Source of the DNA: CAIVVT01 sp963823095
GTDB lineage: Bacteria; Acidobacteriota; Terriglobia; Bryobacterales; Bryobacteraceae
NCBI GenBank assembly: GCA_963823095.1
Contig: CAWGKI010000009.1
Location: forward strand, 7,946-71,945
Length of the DNA: 64,000 nucleotides
Reading direction: 5' to 3'
In this document: in pieces, positions 24,312 to 34,751 of the stretch
Position numbering within the stretch: position 1 is the stretch's first letter
Layout: each line of letters starts with the position of its first letter
The notes under the pieces: generated by a model
Databases searched by the model: none
Told to the model about the DNA's origin: nothing
What the model saw: only the letters and a program-made list of their open reading frames with translations
Translations under genes and position numbers: made by a program

Positions 24312-25616
24312 TCACTGCGGCGGCAGATGCGTCGTTACACTTTCGCTGAAAGCGGCGCGGTCGCCCAGAAACACTGTGAGGCGAAATCGCAGGGGTTCGG
24401 AGCCTCCGCGATAGATGACTTCACCGCGAGCGAGATCGTCCGCCGAGAGCGGCTGGGTCTTTCTGGCCTCGCCCTCCTGGATGAGAAGCTCGCCACTCCG
24501 AGCCTGCCGCAGGGCGGGCAGCCGCGGATTCCACGACAGGTGGAAGCTATCGCCGAAGTGCGAAACGCTCAGGCTGAGGGCATAGGGATCCTCGTTCGGC
24601 GCTATGCTGCGCGACCGGCTTATCGTCAGAGTGATTCCTACGCCGATCAGAATTCCGAGCAGGAGAAAGATAAACGAAAGCGGCGCCCAGGACCAATGGG
24701 AACGTTGGACGGGAACTGGTCGGGTATCCCACGGAATCTCCGATACATGGGCCGGAACCTGGAGTGGACTGGCTGCGGCCGGTTCGGTCGCGCTGCCGGT
24801 GGTCTGTCCGGCGGCCGCCTCCGGCCGAGCGCCGCGGCCATATCGCCCGCGTCCCAGGCGTGCGGTCGCGAAGTCCGCAGCCTGCGCTCCGCTCGCTCCA
24901 GAAACGGGCCCCGGATACTCCGGCTGCGGGTTCTCCTCGCTCTGCATGAACTTCTCCGGGCGTTCTTCAGCAGCCTCCGGCGCTGGCGGCCGGGGGGCAG
25001 GAGTTGCCGCGGCCCGTTGGCGCCTTGGGGCTGGGCCGAGATTCATCTCCTTGCGACGGAACATGAAGGTATCGTGCTGAACCATGCCGGAGAATCTTCC
25101 GTCATCGCGGGTCAGGAATACGGCCTCGCTCGGCCGGGTGGCGAAAGGCCTGACCAGGAGGCAAACGGCATCGTCGTCCGGGAACCGCGCGTCGAGCAGC
25201 GCCAATTCGGTTTCGGAAAGCTGCATCGGCTCCCGCGTGTTGCTGCGGAAGAACCCCACGACGCGGGTCTGGCCGTTTGGATCTGCCGTTCGTGCGCTCA
25301 GTTCCCGGTCGAAGGCCAGTAGATCGGCTTCACTCAGAATGTAGGAAGGTCCATGCAGGTGCTCGCACCGGACGTTGACGAATTCCTCGATCCGCACGAC
25401 GGACTTCGCGCCTGTCTCGACAGTCCCCAGAAGCAGTCCGCCCACCTCGGCGCCGCGCTTGGGCACTGCGCCGAAACCTCGCATGACTGCCAGGTTGAGC
25501 TGATCGACGACGTCACCGCTAAGATGGATGGAAATTCTCTTGCCCACGGGCTCCCAGACGAAGTAGCCGGTGGATTCCGAATTGGCGAGGGGCTGGTTGT
25601 AAAGCGTGGAGTCCAT
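24312..25616 (-). CDS. Membrane protein with degenerate JAMM/MPN-like domain
   Basis: 434 residues. Residues about 30-190 read like a JAMM/MPN domain: EVGGLLLGTVE holds the Glu, and VVGFFRSNTREPMQLSETEL occupies the place of the catalytic HSHP-x-S-x-D box, but the metal-binding His residues are replaced by Arg and Asn, so peptidase activity is unlikely. A long Pro/Ala-rich linker (about 195-300) leads to one transmembrane helix (about 320-340) and a beta-rich C-terminal domain. Similar proteins occur in acidobacteria as I recall them. It is encoded upstream of two signal peptidase genes; a link is only suggested by position. Confidence 0.6.
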   Translation of the reverse strand: MDSTLYNQPLANSESTGYFVWEPVGKRISIHLSGDVVDQLNLAVMRGFGAVPKRGAEVGGLLLGTVETGAKSVVRIEEFVNVRCEHLHGPSYILSEADLLAFDRELSARTADPNGQTRVVGFFRSNTREPMQLSETELALLDARFPDDDAVCLLVRPFATRPSEAVFLTRDDGRFSGMVQHDTFMFRRKEMNLGPAPRRQRAAATPAPRPPAPEAAEERPEKFMQSEENPQPEYPGPVSGASGAQAADFATARLGRGRYGRGARPEAAAGQTTGSATEPAAASPLQVPAHVSEIPWDTRPVPVQRSHWSWAPLSFIFLLLGILIGVGITLTISRSRSIAPNEDPYALSLSVSHFGDSFHLSWNPRLPALRQARSGELLIQEGEARKTQPLSADDLARGEVIYRGGSEPLRFRLTVFLGDRAAFSESVTTHLPPQ

Positions 25617-25742
25617 TTATAGCTAAGGAGCGTGTTCCCCACAAGGCTTCCGCACCTAGTACCCAATCGTAGACGCGCATCAAGGGACAGCACAAGCCGA
25701 ACGGCACGCGTGCTTTGCGGAGTTCTCGCAACGGGCCACAAA

Positions 25743-25968
25743 ACAATCCGGCCCCGGAGCCAGGCGCTGCCGCCGCGCGTGGGGCGGCTCTCCAGAGCCG
25801 CGCGGGGCCTCCAGGCCCCGCCTGTGCAGGCTGGGTCCTCAGTACGGCTGTGCACGGTCAACCCGCTGTGCCCACCAAGACTGGAAAGGCTGTTCCAAGA
25901 AAGTCATTTATGACGAGGCCCGAGAGACAATCCGGCTCCGAAGCCAGGCGTTCCCGCCGCGCTTGGGA
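25743..25968. repeat. Imperfect direct repeat pair
   Basis: Two 42-bp copies, 25743-25784 and 25927-25968, match at about 36 of 42 positions by eye; both begin ACAATCCGG. They lie in the 384-bp gap between the JAMM-like gene and sdhB. The first copy runs into a modular hairpin repeat (25779). No gene is convincing in this gap. Confidence 0.65.
25779..25820. repeat. Modular hairpin repeat, half element
   Basis: GTGGGGC, then hairpins CGGCTCT-CC-AGAGCCG and GCGGGGCCT-CC-AGGCCCCGC. Both loops are CC, as in the left half of the 34641 copy. The mirrored right half is missing. Confidence 0.75.
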
Positions 25969-26000
25969 GCCGGATCGAGTATCGATTCGAACGAGGACCG

Positions 26001-26774
26001 CTAGGCCGCGCCGCCCGCGGAGGCCTCTTCGCGATAGCTCAAAGCAGCCTTGAGGTAATCGTGATTCAGCCGGGCGATGTTTTCGAGCTTGATGCCCTTC
26101 GGACACGCAGCTTCGCACTCACCGTAATTGGTGCAAGCGCCAAAGGCCTCGTCCTGCAACCGCGCGAGCATGCGCAACGCGCGGCGGTCCCGCTCCGGCT
26201 GGCCCTGGGGCAGCAGTCCGAGATGCGCGATCTTGGCGGAGACAAACAGCATGGCCGAAGCGTTGGGGCAGGCCGCCACGCACGCGCCGCAGCCAATGCA
26301 GGAGGCTGCGTCCATGGCCATATCCGAGCACTTCTTGTCGATCGGCAGGGCGTTGGCGTCCTGCGGACTGCCGGTGTTCACGGAGATGTAGCCGCCTGCG
26401 CCGATGATCCGGTCGAACGCGGAGCGGTCGATCAGCAGGTCCTTGACCACAGGGAACGCCGCGGCGCGGAACGGTTCGAGCCACAACTCGTCGCCATCCT
26501 TGAAGTGGCGCATGTGCAACTGGCAGACGGTGGTGCCGCGCTGCGGACCGTGCGGTACCCCGTTAATCATGAAGCCGCAGCAGCCGCAGATGCCTTCTCG
26601 GCAGTCGTGTTCGAAAACGACGGGATCGTCGCCCTGCACGATGAGCCGCTGGTTGAGCACGTCGAGCATTTCGAGAAACGACATGTGCTCGTTTACTTCC
26701 GGAACGTCGTACTTCACCATCCGGCCCTGCTCGCTAGCGGATTTCTGCCGCCAAATGTTTAGCGTGAGTCTCAT
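26001..26774 (-). CDS. sdhB: Succinate dehydrogenase/fumarate reductase iron-sulfur subunit
   Basis: 257 residues from ATG 26774; in-frame sequence further upstream lies on sdhA and is not used. The three cluster sites are visible: [2Fe-2S] in CREGICGCCGFMING (about 58-72), [4Fe-4S] in CIGCGACVAACPNA (about 151-164) and [3Fe-4S] in CTNYGECEAACPKGI (about 211-225). It passes electrons from the flavoprotein to quinone via the membrane subunit. It is third in the order C-A-B, 14 nt after sdhA. Confidence 0.95.
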   Translation of the reverse strand: MRLTLNIWRQKSASEQGRMVKYDVPEVNEHMSFLEMLDVLNQRLIVQGDDPVVFEHDCREGICGCCGFMINGVPHGPQRGTTVCQLHMRHFKDGDELWLEPFRAAAFPVVKDLLIDRSAFDRIIGAGGYISVNTGSPQDANALPIDKKCSDMAMDAASCIGCGACVAACPNASAMLFVSAKIAHLGLLPQGQPERDRRALRMLARLQDEAFGACTNYGECEAACPKGIKLENIARLNHDYLKAALSYREEASAGGAA

Positions 26775-26788
26775 TCCCGCTTGCCTCT

Positions 26789-28708
<1,920 letters not shown>

Positions 28709-28730
28709 ATTTCGTTTCTCCTTCTCTCCC

Positions 28731-29429
28731 CTACAGAGTGCGGGGCAAGACCTTCAGCAGCACTGCCAGCGGGATGGAGCAATTGCCGATCCCAATCACG
28801 AATCCAAACAGCTTCGAGCCGGCCTTCAGCCATGGCGTGTAGCGCGGATGGTTGACGCCCAAGGTTTGAAACAGGCTCCAGACGCCGTGATACAGGTGGG
28901 TCGCCAGCAATATGTTCGCGACGATGTAGAACACCGCCGCGGCGGGCTGGCGCTGAAAGCCGTAAATCACCTTGTTGTAAACGTCTTCGGGCGCGACGCC
29001 GGGATAGGCCTGCAGCGTTGTGAAGTGCAGGATGTGGTAGACGACAAAGAACCCGATGATCGGTCCGCTCCACACCATGGTCCGCGCCGCGTACGTCGAC
29101 GCGAGCGCCGTCTTCTTCACATAGGCCACGGGCCGGGCCTTGAAGTTGTTGAGGATAGTGAGCTGCCAGGCGGCAAGAATGTGCAGCGCTACGGCAGTAA
29201 GCAAGATGATGCGCGCGGGCCAGAGCAATTCCACGTTCTCTTGCAGGAACTTACCGTAGGCGTTGATCCGGTCGGGGCCCAGATAGATCTGCAGGTTCCC
29301 GATCATGTGCACGGTGACGAAGCCGAACAGGATTACGCCTGTAACGGCCATCACGATCTTCTTGCCGACGACGGAATTAAATAGCGCGGCGGTCCGGCCG
29401 AAGCCGCTAGAAACGGCGACTGAACTCAT
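28731..29429 (-). CDS. sdhC: Succinate dehydrogenase cytochrome b558 subunit
   Basis: 232 residues from ATG 29429, chosen for a GGAGAA site; an in-frame start at 29477 adds 16 residues without support. Five hydrophobic helices and several intramembrane histidines (FVTVHMIGNL, ALHILAAW, YHILHF, THLYHGVWSLF) fit the single-subunit, di-heme b558 type. It anchors SdhAB and reduces quinone. First gene of the operon. The 408-bp region upstream (29430-29837) holds a hairpin repeat (29686-29817) and no gene. Confidence 0.93.
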   Translation of the reverse strand: MSSVAVSSGFGRTAALFNSVVGKKIVMAVTGVILFGFVTVHMIGNLQIYLGPDRINAYGKFLQENVELLWPARIILLTAVALHILAAWQLTILNNFKARPVAYVKKTALASTYAARTMVWSGPIIGFFVVYHILHFTTLQAYPGVAPEDVYNKVIYGFQRQPAAAVFYIVANILLATHLYHGVWSLFQTLGVNHPRYTPWLKAGSKLFGFVIGIGNCSIPLAVLLKVLPRTL

Positions 29430-29685
29430 CGTGTTGCATTCTCCAATTGCCGCGGCGAACTGCGCGACAGGCTCCAATTACGTGCGCAGCAAGCTGCGCG
29501 AAAAGGTCCGAGACCAGGTGCAGAGAACTGCGCCGATGGCTTCGTTGGTTAGCGCGGAGACATCCGCGCCCTGGCAGGCGCCTCACCAGCCCGATGGGCT
29601 TCAACTGCGAAGGACGCCCGAACACTTTCCATTGTATGAAAAAAATCGGACACGACTGTGTGAAGATCCCACACTTTTGTCCGAA

Positions 29686-29817
29686 GTAGGGCGGACCCCC
29701 AGGTCTGGCAGCCCACGCCCACGTCGGCTTGTTTGACTTACTTCGCCGCGGTCGTCTCCCAACGCCTCCCGGATGCGGGTCCTGGGGGACCCACGCGGGC
29801 GAGGGCGCCCGCCCTAC
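29686..29817. repeat. Modular hairpin repeat, GTAGGGC/GCCCTAC variant
   Basis: Bounded by GTAGGGC and GCCCTAC. It includes GGACC-CCCA-GGTC and CACG-CCCA-CGTCG on the left and GGGTCC-TGGG-GGACCC plus GGGCG-AGG-GCGCCC-type pairing on the right, so it again shows a two-sided, mirrored layout. It lies between fabI and sdhC. Confidence 0.65.
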
Positions 29818-29837
29818 AATGCTGCAGTTTGCTGAAA

Positions 29838-30608
29838 TCAGTAGCCCATGATCTGGTAGCCGGCATCGACGTACAACACGTTTCCGGTGACGCCGCGACC
29901 TAGATCTCCTGCCAGAAACACGGCCGTGTCCGCCACTTCGGCGGGGTCAGCGTTGCGACGCAGGGGCGCCTTGGCCGCGACAAATTCGAGGATGGTCGAA
30001 AAGTCCTTGATGCCGCGCGCCGAAGCGGTCTTGATGGGTCCCGCCGAGATCGCATTCACGCGAATATTCTTGGGCCCCAGGTCGGCGGCCAGATAGCGTA
30101 CGCTGGCCTCCAACGCGGCCTTGGCCACACCCATCACGTTGTAATTCGTAATCACGCGCTGCGACCCAAGATAGGAAAGCGTCATGATGGACCCGCCCTC
30201 GGCCATGGCCGGAGCCACAGCCCTCGCGACGGCCACCAGCGAGTAGCAACTGACCTCGTGGGCCAACAGGAAGCCATCGCGCGAGGTCTCCGAAAACGGA
30301 CGGGCCAGGTCTTCGCGATTGGCGAAAGCGATGGAATGCACCACGGCGTCCAGACGGTCTCCTTCGGCGAGAAGGATCTCCGAAAGGTGCCGGATGTCGG
30401 CCTCCTGCGTTACATCGCAGCAGAGAACGCGGGACGCGCCGAGTTCTTCGGCCAACTCTTCCACCGTGTCCTTCTGCCGATCGCCCTGGTAAGTGAGAAT
30501 CAGGCTTGCGCCTTCGCGCCGGAACGCTTTGGCGATGGCATAAGCGATGCTCCACCGATTGGCGAGTCCGAGAACCAGGGTGCTCTTGTCCTTGAGAAGC
30601 TGAGACAT
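29838..30608 (-). CDS. fabI: Enoyl-ACP reductase (NADH), FabI type
   Basis: 256 residues from ATG 30608. Short-chain dehydrogenase fold with the FabI nucleotide site LVLGLANRWSIAYAIAKAF (about 11-29), VHSIAFANRE (about 90-99), the catalytic Tyr-x6-Lys replaced by the FabI pattern in SYLGSQRVITNYNVMGVAKA (about 155-174), and the C-terminal GRGVTGNVLYVDAGYQIMGY. It performs the last step of each fatty-acid elongation cycle. It is the likely target of triclosan-type inhibitors by family. Confidence 0.95.
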   Translation of the reverse strand: MSQLLKDKSTLVLGLANRWSIAYAIAKAFRREGASLILTYQGDRQKDTVEELAEELGASRVLCCDVTQEADIRHLSEILLAEGDRLDAVVHSIAFANREDLARPFSETSRDGFLLAHEVSCYSLVAVARAVAPAMAEGGSIMTLSYLGSQRVITNYNVMGVAKAALEASVRYLAADLGPKNIRVNAISAGPIKTASARGIKDFSTILEFVAAKAPLRRNADPAEVADTAVFLAGDLGRGVTGNVLYVDAGYQIMGY

Positions 30609-30679
30609 GAATCTCCCATTATACCGCATGGGCTCGCAACCCCCCGCAAACACTAGGGTTGCGCCCCCTCGCAGAGTCA

Positions 30680-31630
30680 CTATCGAATGAATACGGGCGC
30701 GCCGCCGGCTTTCAGGCTGCGCTGCGAGGCGTCCATAAACTCGAACATTTCTATCGTTTCCCGTTCCGGCACGGGCGACTTACCAGTCTGGAAGAACTTC
30801 ACGATCTCGACCAACAGGGACCGGTAGCCCGTGTAGAGATCCTTCTCGTTCGTGCGGACTTCTTTCGGCGAGAAGACCGTGGCGCCGTAGGAAGAGTACG
30901 GCCGGATCAGCCGCAGTACGCCGAGCTTGCCGTCCTTCCAGCGCCCCACAATCGCGTCCTGGTCGGCCGTTGACGTCCGCCAAACCTGCTCGCAGCCGGG
31001 ACCGAGGATGGTGTACAGCATCTCGACGCCATGCACGCCGTACCAGCTCAAGTCCAGTTCGTGGTGCTCTTCCTGTGGGCCCGGCGCCCAGACGGAAGCG
31101 CCGTTCAAACCGGCAATCCGCAGCGCGGGCATGCCATCGCTGAAGCGCAGCGAGGAAGCAGTGAACCACGGCACTCCGGCCTCTTTTGCGACCTTGACGA
31201 TCTCGCGCGCGTCGCTCAACGTCGAAGCCAGCGGCTTGTCGATGAAGACCGGCTTGTGGCCTTTCACGATCTCGCGAAACTGCGCGAGGTGTGGACGGCC
31301 ATCGACGCTCTCCAGCAAGAGTGCATCCACCTTGGTCAGTAGTGTGGCGATGTCGGGCACAATCTCGACGCCGTACTTCGTGCGCAATTCTTCCGCGTAC
31401 TTGTCGACGCGGCTGGCGCTCTCCTTGATGTCGGGGCTGCCGCCCTTATAGGCGGCAACAATGCGCGCGCCGGGTACGTAGTCTTTCGACGCCGGATCGT
31501 TCAGCACGGAAGCGAAGGCGACGGTGTGCGAAGTGTCCGTCCCCACAATGCCCAGACGCAGATCGGCGCCGAAGGCCAGCGGGCCGGCGCACAACAAGAT
31601 GCTAGCGGTCAGTAGAAAGTATCGATGCAT
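30680..31630 (-). CDS. Exported Gfo/Idh/MocA family oxidoreductase
   Basis: 316 residues with a signal peptide (about 1-21, ending LAFGA). The Rossmann start LRLGIVGTDTSH (about 24-35) is followed by the family motif FIDKPLAST (about 123-131), where Lys-Pro is the conserved pair. Such exported NAD-dependent sugar oxidoreductase-like proteins are frequent in Bryobacterales and Planctomycetes; substrate unknown. It is transcribed in the same direction as fabI, 71 nt before it, and divergently from recG. Confidence 0.85.
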   Translation of the reverse strand: MHRYFLLTASILLCAGPLAFGADLRLGIVGTDTSHTVAFASVLNDPASKDYVPGARIVAAYKGGSPDIKESASRVDKYAEELRTKYGVEIVPDIATLLTKVDALLLESVDGRPHLAQFREIVKGHKPVFIDKPLASTLSDAREIVKVAKEAGVPWFTASSLRFSDGMPALRIAGLNGASVWAPGPQEEHHELDLSWYGVHGVEMLYTILGPGCEQVWRTSTADQDAIVGRWKDGKLGVLRLIRPYSSYGATVFSPKEVRTNEKDLYTGYRSLLVEIVKFFQTGKSPVPERETIEMFEFMDASQRSLKAGGAPVFIR

Positions 31631-31674
31631 GACAGGAAACGCCCCCAGGGGGCATTGTACACTGAGGATTCTCA

Positions 31675-33777
31675 GTGGACCTCACGACTCCTATCACCTA
31701 CGTCAAGGGCGTCGGTCCACAGCGTGCCGAAGCGCTGGAAGCCAAGGGGATCGCCACGGCGGGCGACCTCCTCTTGTACGCCCCTTTTCGTTACGAAGAC
31801 CGCACGAACGTCAAGCCGTTGGGCTCGCTCGCTCCCGGCGAAATGGCGGCCGCGATGGCCTTCGTGCATTCCGTCGCCACCCCCAAGCTACGCCACCGCA
31901 ATCTCGGCATCGTCGAGGTGGTCTTCACCGACGGAGCGGGAGGCAGACTGGTCGGTAAATGGTTTCACGCCTCGTCGTTTCTTACGAAGATACTTGAGCC
32001 CGGATTGCGCGTCGCGCTGTACGGGAAGGTGGAGTTCGATACCTACTCGCGTCAGCTCTCGATGATGCACCCGGAGTACGAGGTGCTGCGCGGGGACGAC
32101 GAGGAAGGCGACGAGAGCCTGCACACGGGACGAATCGTGCCCGTCTACGAAGCCGTAGGCAAAATGAACACGCGGCTGTTCCGCGCCGTGCTGAAACGGC
32201 TGACCGATCAGTTGCCGCGCATCCCGGATGAGTTACCCGAAACCATCGGGCGCCGTCTCGGACTGCCTGACCTCGAAACGGCGATCCGCGAGTTGCACTT
32301 CCCCGCCCCGGGCACCGATCTCCGACTGCTCAATAACTTCCGGTCTCCGGCGCAGGGCCGCATGATTTTCGAAGAGTTCTTCTGGCTTGAGACTGGCCTG
32401 TCGTTAAAACGGCGTCAGGCGCAGACCGAGCATGGCATCGCCTTCGCACTCACCGATCGCGTGCGCGAACAGGTGAAGAAGATGCTGCCCTTCAAGCCGA
32501 CACCGGCTCAATACAAGGTGCTTGGCGAGATCGCCCGCGACATGGCCGCGCCTGTTCCGATGAGCCGGCTGCTGCAAGGCGACGTAGGCAGCGGCAAGAC
32601 CATCGTGGCTGCGCAGGCTGCCGTGATTGCCGTCGAAAACGGGCACCAGGCCGTTCTGCTCGCGCCCACCGAGATTCTCGCGGCGCAGCATGCCCTCAAC
32701 CTGAAGCGCATCTTCCAGCCCTTGGGCTACCAGATCGTGCCCCTCACGGGCTCGATGAAAAAGAAGGAAAAGGAACTGGTCAAACGCTCCCTCGCAAGCG
32801 GGTTTGCGCACATCGCTGTGGGCACGCACGCGCTGCTGGAAGAGGATGTCGAGTTCCACAGACTCGGCCTCGTCATCATCGACGAGCAGCATCGCTTCGG
32901 CGTGATGCAAAGAAAAGCCCTGCAGCAAAAGGGTGTATCTCCCGACGTGCTGGTGATGACCGCCACACCGATTCCCCGTACGCTGGCCTTGACCATTTAC
33001 GGCGACCTCGACGTCTCGGTGATCGACGGTCTGCCGCCAGGGCGGAAGCCGATCAAGACGCTGCACAAGACGCTCGTCGAAATCGAACAGGTCTACAGTT
33101 TCGTCCTCGCCGAAGTGCGCAAGGGACGGCAGGCCTACATCGTCTACCCGGCCATCGAGGAGTCCGAAACCATCGCCATGAAGGCGGCGCAGAAGGCGTA
33201 CGAGGAGCTTTCCACGCACGTGTTTCCGCAATTGAAAATCGGGCTGCTTCACGGCAAGCTCCCGTCCGACGAAAAAGAAGCCGTGATGGCGGCGTTCCAG
33301 CGCGGCGATGTGCAGGTGCTGGTTTCCACGACGGTGATTGAGGTGGGCGTCGACGTACCCAACGCCTCGATCATGGTGGTGGAAAATGCCGAGCGCTTCG
33401 GACTGGCGCAGATCCACCAATTACGCGGCCGGGTGGGCCGTGGTTCCGAGCAAAGCTATTGCGTGCTGGTGACCGAGAGGCTGAACGACCTGGGGCGCGA
33501 GCGAATTCAAACGCTTGTGGATTCCAGCGACGGATTCCATATCGCCGAGATGGACCTGCGTCTGCGCGGGCCGGGCGAGTTCCTCGGCACCAAACAGTCA
33601 GGCTTGCCGGTCTTCCGCATCGGGAACCTGATCCGCGACTCCGAGATCCTGATGCTAGCGCGCAATGAGGCACAGAGCTTCGTGGCGCATCCGCCATCGC
33701 AGGAGGCGCTCGATCAGGCGCTGCGCTATGTCCACGACCAGTGGCAGCGCCGCTATGGCTTAGCGCTCATCGGCTAG
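31675..33777 (+). CDS. recG: ATP-dependent DNA helicase RecG
   Basis: 700 residues from GTG 31675. The N-terminal wedge/OB domain (about 1-240) includes YVKGVGPQRAEALEAKGI. The helicase core has Walker A GDVGSGKTIVA (about 302-312), the DEQH box in IIDEQHRFGVMQR (about 401-413), the motif III TATPIPRTLALTIYGD, and motif VI VGRGSEQSYCVL. RecG remodels stalled replication forks and branches Holliday junctions. The next gene is rsmD, 316 nt downstream. Confidence 0.96.
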   Translation: MDLTTPITYVKGVGPQRAEALEAKGIATAGDLLLYAPFRYEDRTNVKPLGSLAPGEMAAAMAFVHSVATPKLRHRNLGIVEVVFTDGAGGRLVGKWFHASSFLTKILEPGLRVALYGKVEFDTYSRQLSMMHPEYEVLRGDDEEGDESLHTGRIVPVYEAVGKMNTRLFRAVLKRLTDQLPRIPDELPETIGRRLGLPDLETAIRELHFPAPGTDLRLLNNFRSPAQGRMIFEEFFWLETGLSLKRRQAQTEHGIAFALTDRVREQVKKMLPFKPTPAQYKVLGEIARDMAAPVPMSRLLQGDVGSGKTIVAAQAAVIAVENGHQAVLLAPTEILAAQHALNLKRIFQPLGYQIVPLTGSMKKKEKELVKRSLASGFAHIAVGTHALLEEDVEFHRLGLVIIDEQHRFGVMQRKALQQKGVSPDVLVMTATPIPRTLALTIYGDLDVSVIDGLPPGRKPIKTLHKTLVEIEQVYSFVLAEVRKGRQAYIVYPAIEESETIAMKAAQKAYEELSTHVFPQLKIGLLHGKLPSDEKEAVMAAFQRGDVQVLVSTTVIEVGVDVPNASIMVVENAERFGLAQIHQLRGRVGRGSEQSYCVLVTERLNDLGRERIQTLVDSSDGFHIAEMDLRLRGPGEFLGTKQSGLPVFRIGNLIRDSEILMLARNEAQSFVAHPPSQEALDQALRYVHDQWQRRYGLALIG

Positions 33778-33848
33778 CGTCGTTGCTGGATAAGCCTAGA
33801 CCGCCACAACGAATTCAATAGGCGACCCGGACCGGCCCTGATCGTCGT

Positions 33849-33995
33849 CAGCACAGAGCCGCGAATGAAAAGAGCGGTCGTTTGGACCTTCCTTCCGCCT
33901 CGCGGTCCTCATGCGGCGTCGCACCTTAGTTGATTCCAGAGAAGCGCGGAGGCCGCTTCCAGGGGACCGCTCTTTTCATTCGCGGCTCTGTGCTG
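33849..33995. mobile_element. Short element with 31-bp terminal inverted repeats (copy A)
   Basis: 147 bp with perfect 31-bp ends: 33849-33879 and 33965-33995 are reverse complements (CAGCACAGAGCCGCGAATGA at the outer left). The interior (about 85 bp) has no ORF. A second element with ends that match in sequence (GCACNGAGCCGCGAA...GAGCGGTC) is at 44230-44394. It could be a non-autonomous, MITE-like element or a large RNA hairpin. It lies between recG and rsmD in a 316-bp gap that holds nothing else recognised. Confidence 0.8.
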
Positions 33996-34093
33996 GCTGT
34001 GGGTCCACGGGAACGGGCCACGGTTCACAGAAGATGTGAAACCGCCCTGGCTCAAACCGGGGACATTCCGAGTGGAGCGAGAATGGAAGCATT

Positions 34094-34630
34094 ATGCGTG
34101 TGATTGCCGGAGAGTTCCGCAGCAGAGTGATCAAGGCCCCGCCCGGAGATTCCACACGTCCGACCCCCGACAGATTGCGCGAATCCCTTTTCAACATCCT
34201 GTCTCCGCGTATCGCAGGCTCTGTTTTTCTGGATGCGTATGCGGGCAGCGGTTCTGTTGGGATCGAAGCCTTGAGCCGCGGAGCGAAACGGACGATCTTT
34301 ATCGAGAAGAGCCGTGCGGCGTTGCGCGCCCTGCAAGAGAACGTCGCCGCCTTGGGCATCAAGGAGCGTTGCGAAGTCTGCGCCGACAGCGCTTCGTCGG
34401 TCATCACGCGCTTTGAAGCGGACATCGTTTTCCTGGACCCTCCATACCCGCGCGAGATGGAGTATGTCCGCTGCCTGGAGGCGCTCGGCGCAACGCCGAA
34501 ACCCTTGGTCGTGGTTCAACACGCGTCGAAGTTCACTGGCCATCTCAAAGAGCAGTACGGCGCACTGCGCCGCGTGCGGTTGGTGAGCCAGGGCGACAAC
34601 TCCTTGAGCTTCTACGAGCCGCGAGAGTGA
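34094..34630 (+). CDS. rsmD: 16S rRNA (guanine966-N2)-methyltransferase
   Basis: 178 residues, normal for RsmD. It shows MRVIAGEFRSRVIKAP and the RPTPDRLRESLFNIL segment at the N-terminus, the SAM-binding stretch FLDAYAGSGSVGIEALSRGA (about 44-63) and the catalytic motif FLDPPYPREM (about 115-124). It methylates G966 of 16S rRNA during 30S assembly. It stands alone here; coaD, its common partner, is not seen. Confidence 0.94.
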   Translation: MRVIAGEFRSRVIKAPPGDSTRPTPDRLRESLFNILSPRIAGSVFLDAYAGSGSVGIEALSRGAKRTIFIEKSRAALRALQENVAALGIKERCEVCADSASSVITRFEADIVFLDPPYPREMEYVRCLEALGATPKPLVVVQHASKFTGHLKEQYGALRRVRLVSQGDNSLSFYEPRE

Positions 34631-34640
34631 ATCTGTCGTT

Positions 34641-34742
34641 GTGGGGTGGCGCTCCAGCGCCGCGCGGGGTCTCCAGACCCCGCTCTTGGCTTGCTGCCGG
34701 CGGGCCCTGGAGGGCCCACGCGGCGCTTGAGCGCCGCCCCAC
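34641..34742. repeat. Modular four-hairpin repeat
   Basis: Bounded by GTGGGGT and GCCCCAC. Hairpins: GGCGCT-CC-AGCGCC, GCGGGGTCT-CC-AGACCCCGC, a short spacer, GGGCCCT-GG-AGGGCCC and GGCGCT-TG-AGCGCC. Loops are CC in the left two and GG/TG in the right two, so the element is two inverted two-hairpin halves. It lies between the ends of convergent rsmD and murB. Confidence 0.85.
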
Positions 34743-34751
34743 GATGCAAGC

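Noticed and set aside
33849..33995. Simple transcription terminator after recG
   Set aside because: The 31-bp stems are separated by 85 bp and the same ends recur at 44230, so a mobile or structured element fits better than a terminator.
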